Assembly (NCBI GenBank): GCA_900554255.1
Contig: USGN01000071.1
Location: 1 to 6,540, forward strand
Source of the DNA: an uncultured Collinsella sp.
GTDB taxonomy: Bacteria > Actinomycetota > Coriobacteriia > Coriobacteriales > Coriobacteriaceae
Reading direction: 5' to 3'
Length of the DNA: 6,540 nt
Of this stretch, positions 5,115 to 6,540 are shown in pieces. Position numbers and translations under genes: made by a program. Below the pieces are notes generated by a model that saw only the letters and a list, made by a program, of their open reading frames with translations, had not been told where the DNA came from and did no database searches. Each line of letters starts with the position of its first letter. Position 1 is the first letter of the stretch.

Positions 5115-6539
5115 CTACACGAACTGCTCGTCCTGTTGCACGGGAAACGTCACCGTGATGGTGGTCCCCACCCCCAACTCGCTTGACAGATCGAGCGAGG
5201 CGTGATGATACAGGGCGGCATGCTTGACGATGGCCAGACCCAGACCCGTTCCACCGCGCGCTTTAGAACGACTCTTGTCAACGCGATAGAAACGCTCGAA
5301 CACCTTACCCTGCTCCTCGGGCGCAATGCCAATACCCGTATCGGCAACCGACAGATACGGGTGCCCGTCGTCGTTGGTTCCGCACCGCAACGTCACCGTA
5401 CCGCCGGGCCGGTTGTAGCGAATGGCGTTGCTCGCCAGGTTGTAGATGAGCTCATCGATCAGGCGCGATACGCCTTCGACGACCACGGGCTTGGTCTCAT
5501 GTCCTATCGCCACATTTGCCTGGCGGGCGACCTGCTCAAGACGCTGCTCGACCGCGTAGATAGCACGCGAAAGCTCAATGGGCTCCGTGGAGCCAATAGG
5601 CACCGCCTCGCCATCGCTCGCACGCTCGGCCTCATCCAAGTTCGAAAGCGTGAGGATATCGTTGACGAGCGCAGCCAAACGGCCCGCCTCACGGTAGATG
5701 CGGCCGCCAAAGGTGCGCAAATCGTCCTCACCCTCGACCATGCCGTTCGCAATGAGCTCGGCATAGCCTGAGATTGCCGTAAGCGGGGTCTTGAGCTCAT
5801 GGGTGATATTGGCCGTGAACTCGCGGCGCATGCGGTCGTTGTCCGCCAGTACCGCCATCTGGCGCTTGAGCTCCTGGCGTTGCGACTCAATGCGCTCGAG
5901 CATGGGAACCATCTCGGCATAAGCATGCTCGTAGCTGCGGCGAGGATGGTCCAGATCGACCTCCTGCAACGGCTCAATGATGGCGCGGGACTCACGACGC
6001 GCCAAGAAAAACGAGAGCACCGCACCTGCCGCCGCAATGAGCAGCATCGGCGCCACGAGAGACATCAGAATCGCCGCAACGCCAGGTTGGGCCTGCGACA
6101 AGCGAACAACCTGGCCGTTGTTAAGTCGGACGGCTCGGTACAGCATAATCTCGTCGAGCGTGGAGCTTGAGCGCTCCGCAGAACCCGAGCCGCTCTCGAA
6201 AGCCTTAACGACCTCGGGGCGATCGCCGTGATTGGGCAGCATAGAAGGCGACGCCTCGTTGTCGTAGGCAACCGATCCATCCTTGTTAATCAGCGTGATG
6301 CGCAAGTCCTCGCGATCGAGGCTACGCAAGAACGGGATGGGCTCCTGCTGTTCGTCGAGAGCGGCAGCAATGAGCTCGGTTTCCTGCGCCAGATTGGCAC
6401 TCGTGGCATCCGCCAAGGTGTTTTGCACAAAGAACGCACCCAGCACCGTAAACGCCACGATAACCGCCATGGCGCAGACAAAGATCGTCACAAAAACGCG
6501 GTGCGACAGCGTATGTTTTCCCTGGGGGGCGAAGACCAC
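5115..6539 (-). CDS. PhoR-like membrane sensor histidine kinase (5' end at window edge)
   Basis: At least 474 residues are visible. There is a transmembrane helix at about 15-38, an extracytoplasmic sensor region at about 40-150, and a second helix at about 154-180. The sensor contains LITLINKDGSVAYDN-like and NHGDRPEV segments of the PAS/Cache-like fold found in Gram-positive PhoR-type kinases. A linker of about 180-235 follows, with HAMP features not clearly visible. The HisKA domain has the phospho-acceptor H247 in FTANITHELKTPL (241-253). The HATPase_c domain has the N box NLASNAIRYN (367-376), G1 box DTGIGI (400-405), F box FERFYRVDKSRS (414-425) and G2 box GGTGLGLAIVK (429-439). It should autophosphorylate and pass phosphate to a response regulator, expected just upstream, outside the window. 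The first codon available is GTG at 6539-6537; no ribosome-binding site can be checked, so the true start may lie beyond the edge. PhoR is the nearest match, but the signal sensed is not shown. Confidence 0.93.
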   Translation of the reverse strand: MVFAPQGKHTLSHRVFVTIFVCAMAVIVAFTVLGAFFVQNTLADATSANLAQETELIAAALDEQQEPIPFLRSLDREDLRITLINKDGSVAYDNEASPSMLPNHGDRPEVVKAFESGSGSAERSSSTLDEIMLYRAVRLNNGQVVRLSQAQPGVAAILMSLVAPMLLIAAAGAVLSFFLARRESRAIIEPLQEVDLDHPRRSYEHAYAEMVPMLERIESQRQELKRQMAVLADNDRMRREFTANITHELKTPLTAISGYAELIANGMVEGEDDLRTFGGRIYREAGRLAALVNDILTLSNLDEAERASDGEAVPIGSTEPIELSRAIYAVEQRLEQVARQANVAIGHETKPVVVEGVSRLIDELIYNLASNAIRYNRPGGTVTLRCGTNDDGHPYLSVADTGIGIAPEEQGKVFERFYRVDKSRSKARGGTGLGLAIVKHAALYHHASLDLSSELGVGTTITVTFPVQQDEQFV

Positions 6540-6540
6540 G

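Overview
All convincing genes lie on the minus strand, so transcription runs from high to low coordinates. The organism looks like a high-GC Gram-positive, probably a Coriobacteriia member (Collinsella- or Olsenella-like). This rests on G/C-rich third codon positions, purine-rich Shine-Dalgarno sequences, a PhoR-type Gram-positive sensor kinase, and a Firmicutes-style split tyrosine kinase with a PHP phosphatase. The placement is an inference from protein style, not from a database search.

Layout in the direction of transcription. (1) 6539-5115: a PhoR-like membrane histidine kinase whose 5' end lies at the window edge. (2) 5114-4939: an intergenic region with a strong hairpin that probably terminates the kinase gene, a perfect 12-bp palindrome and a candidate promoter. 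(3) 4938-2847: a tightly packed operon of a Wzz/CpsC chain-length and kinase-activator protein, a CpsD/CapB tyrosine kinase and a CpsB/YwqE metal-dependent tyrosine phosphatase. (4) 2807-2306: a GNAT acetyltransferase of the ElaA/YjcF type, interrupted by a one-base frameshift in a run of eight T. (5) 2305-2104: a leader region holding two imperfect TAGGGACG repeats, a small inverted repeat, an AT-rich promoter candidate and a terminator-like hairpin with a GCAA loop only about 30 nt before htpG. (6) 2103-79: htpG, the bacterial Hsp90. (7) 92-45: two overlapping, mutually exclusive inverted repeats around the htpG stop codon.

The CpsC-CpsD-CpsB trio forms a phosphorylation cycle. CpsC at the membrane activates CpsD, CpsD phosphorylates itself on its tyrosine cluster, and CpsB removes the phosphates. 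Together they normally set polymer length and export of capsule or exopolysaccharide. No glycosyltransferase, flippase or polymerase is visible here, so the module looks detached from a biosynthetic cluster. I see no clear new defence or mobile system. The most noteworthy signals are the homopolymer frameshift in the acetyltransferase gene and the RNA-structure candidates on both sides of htpG.
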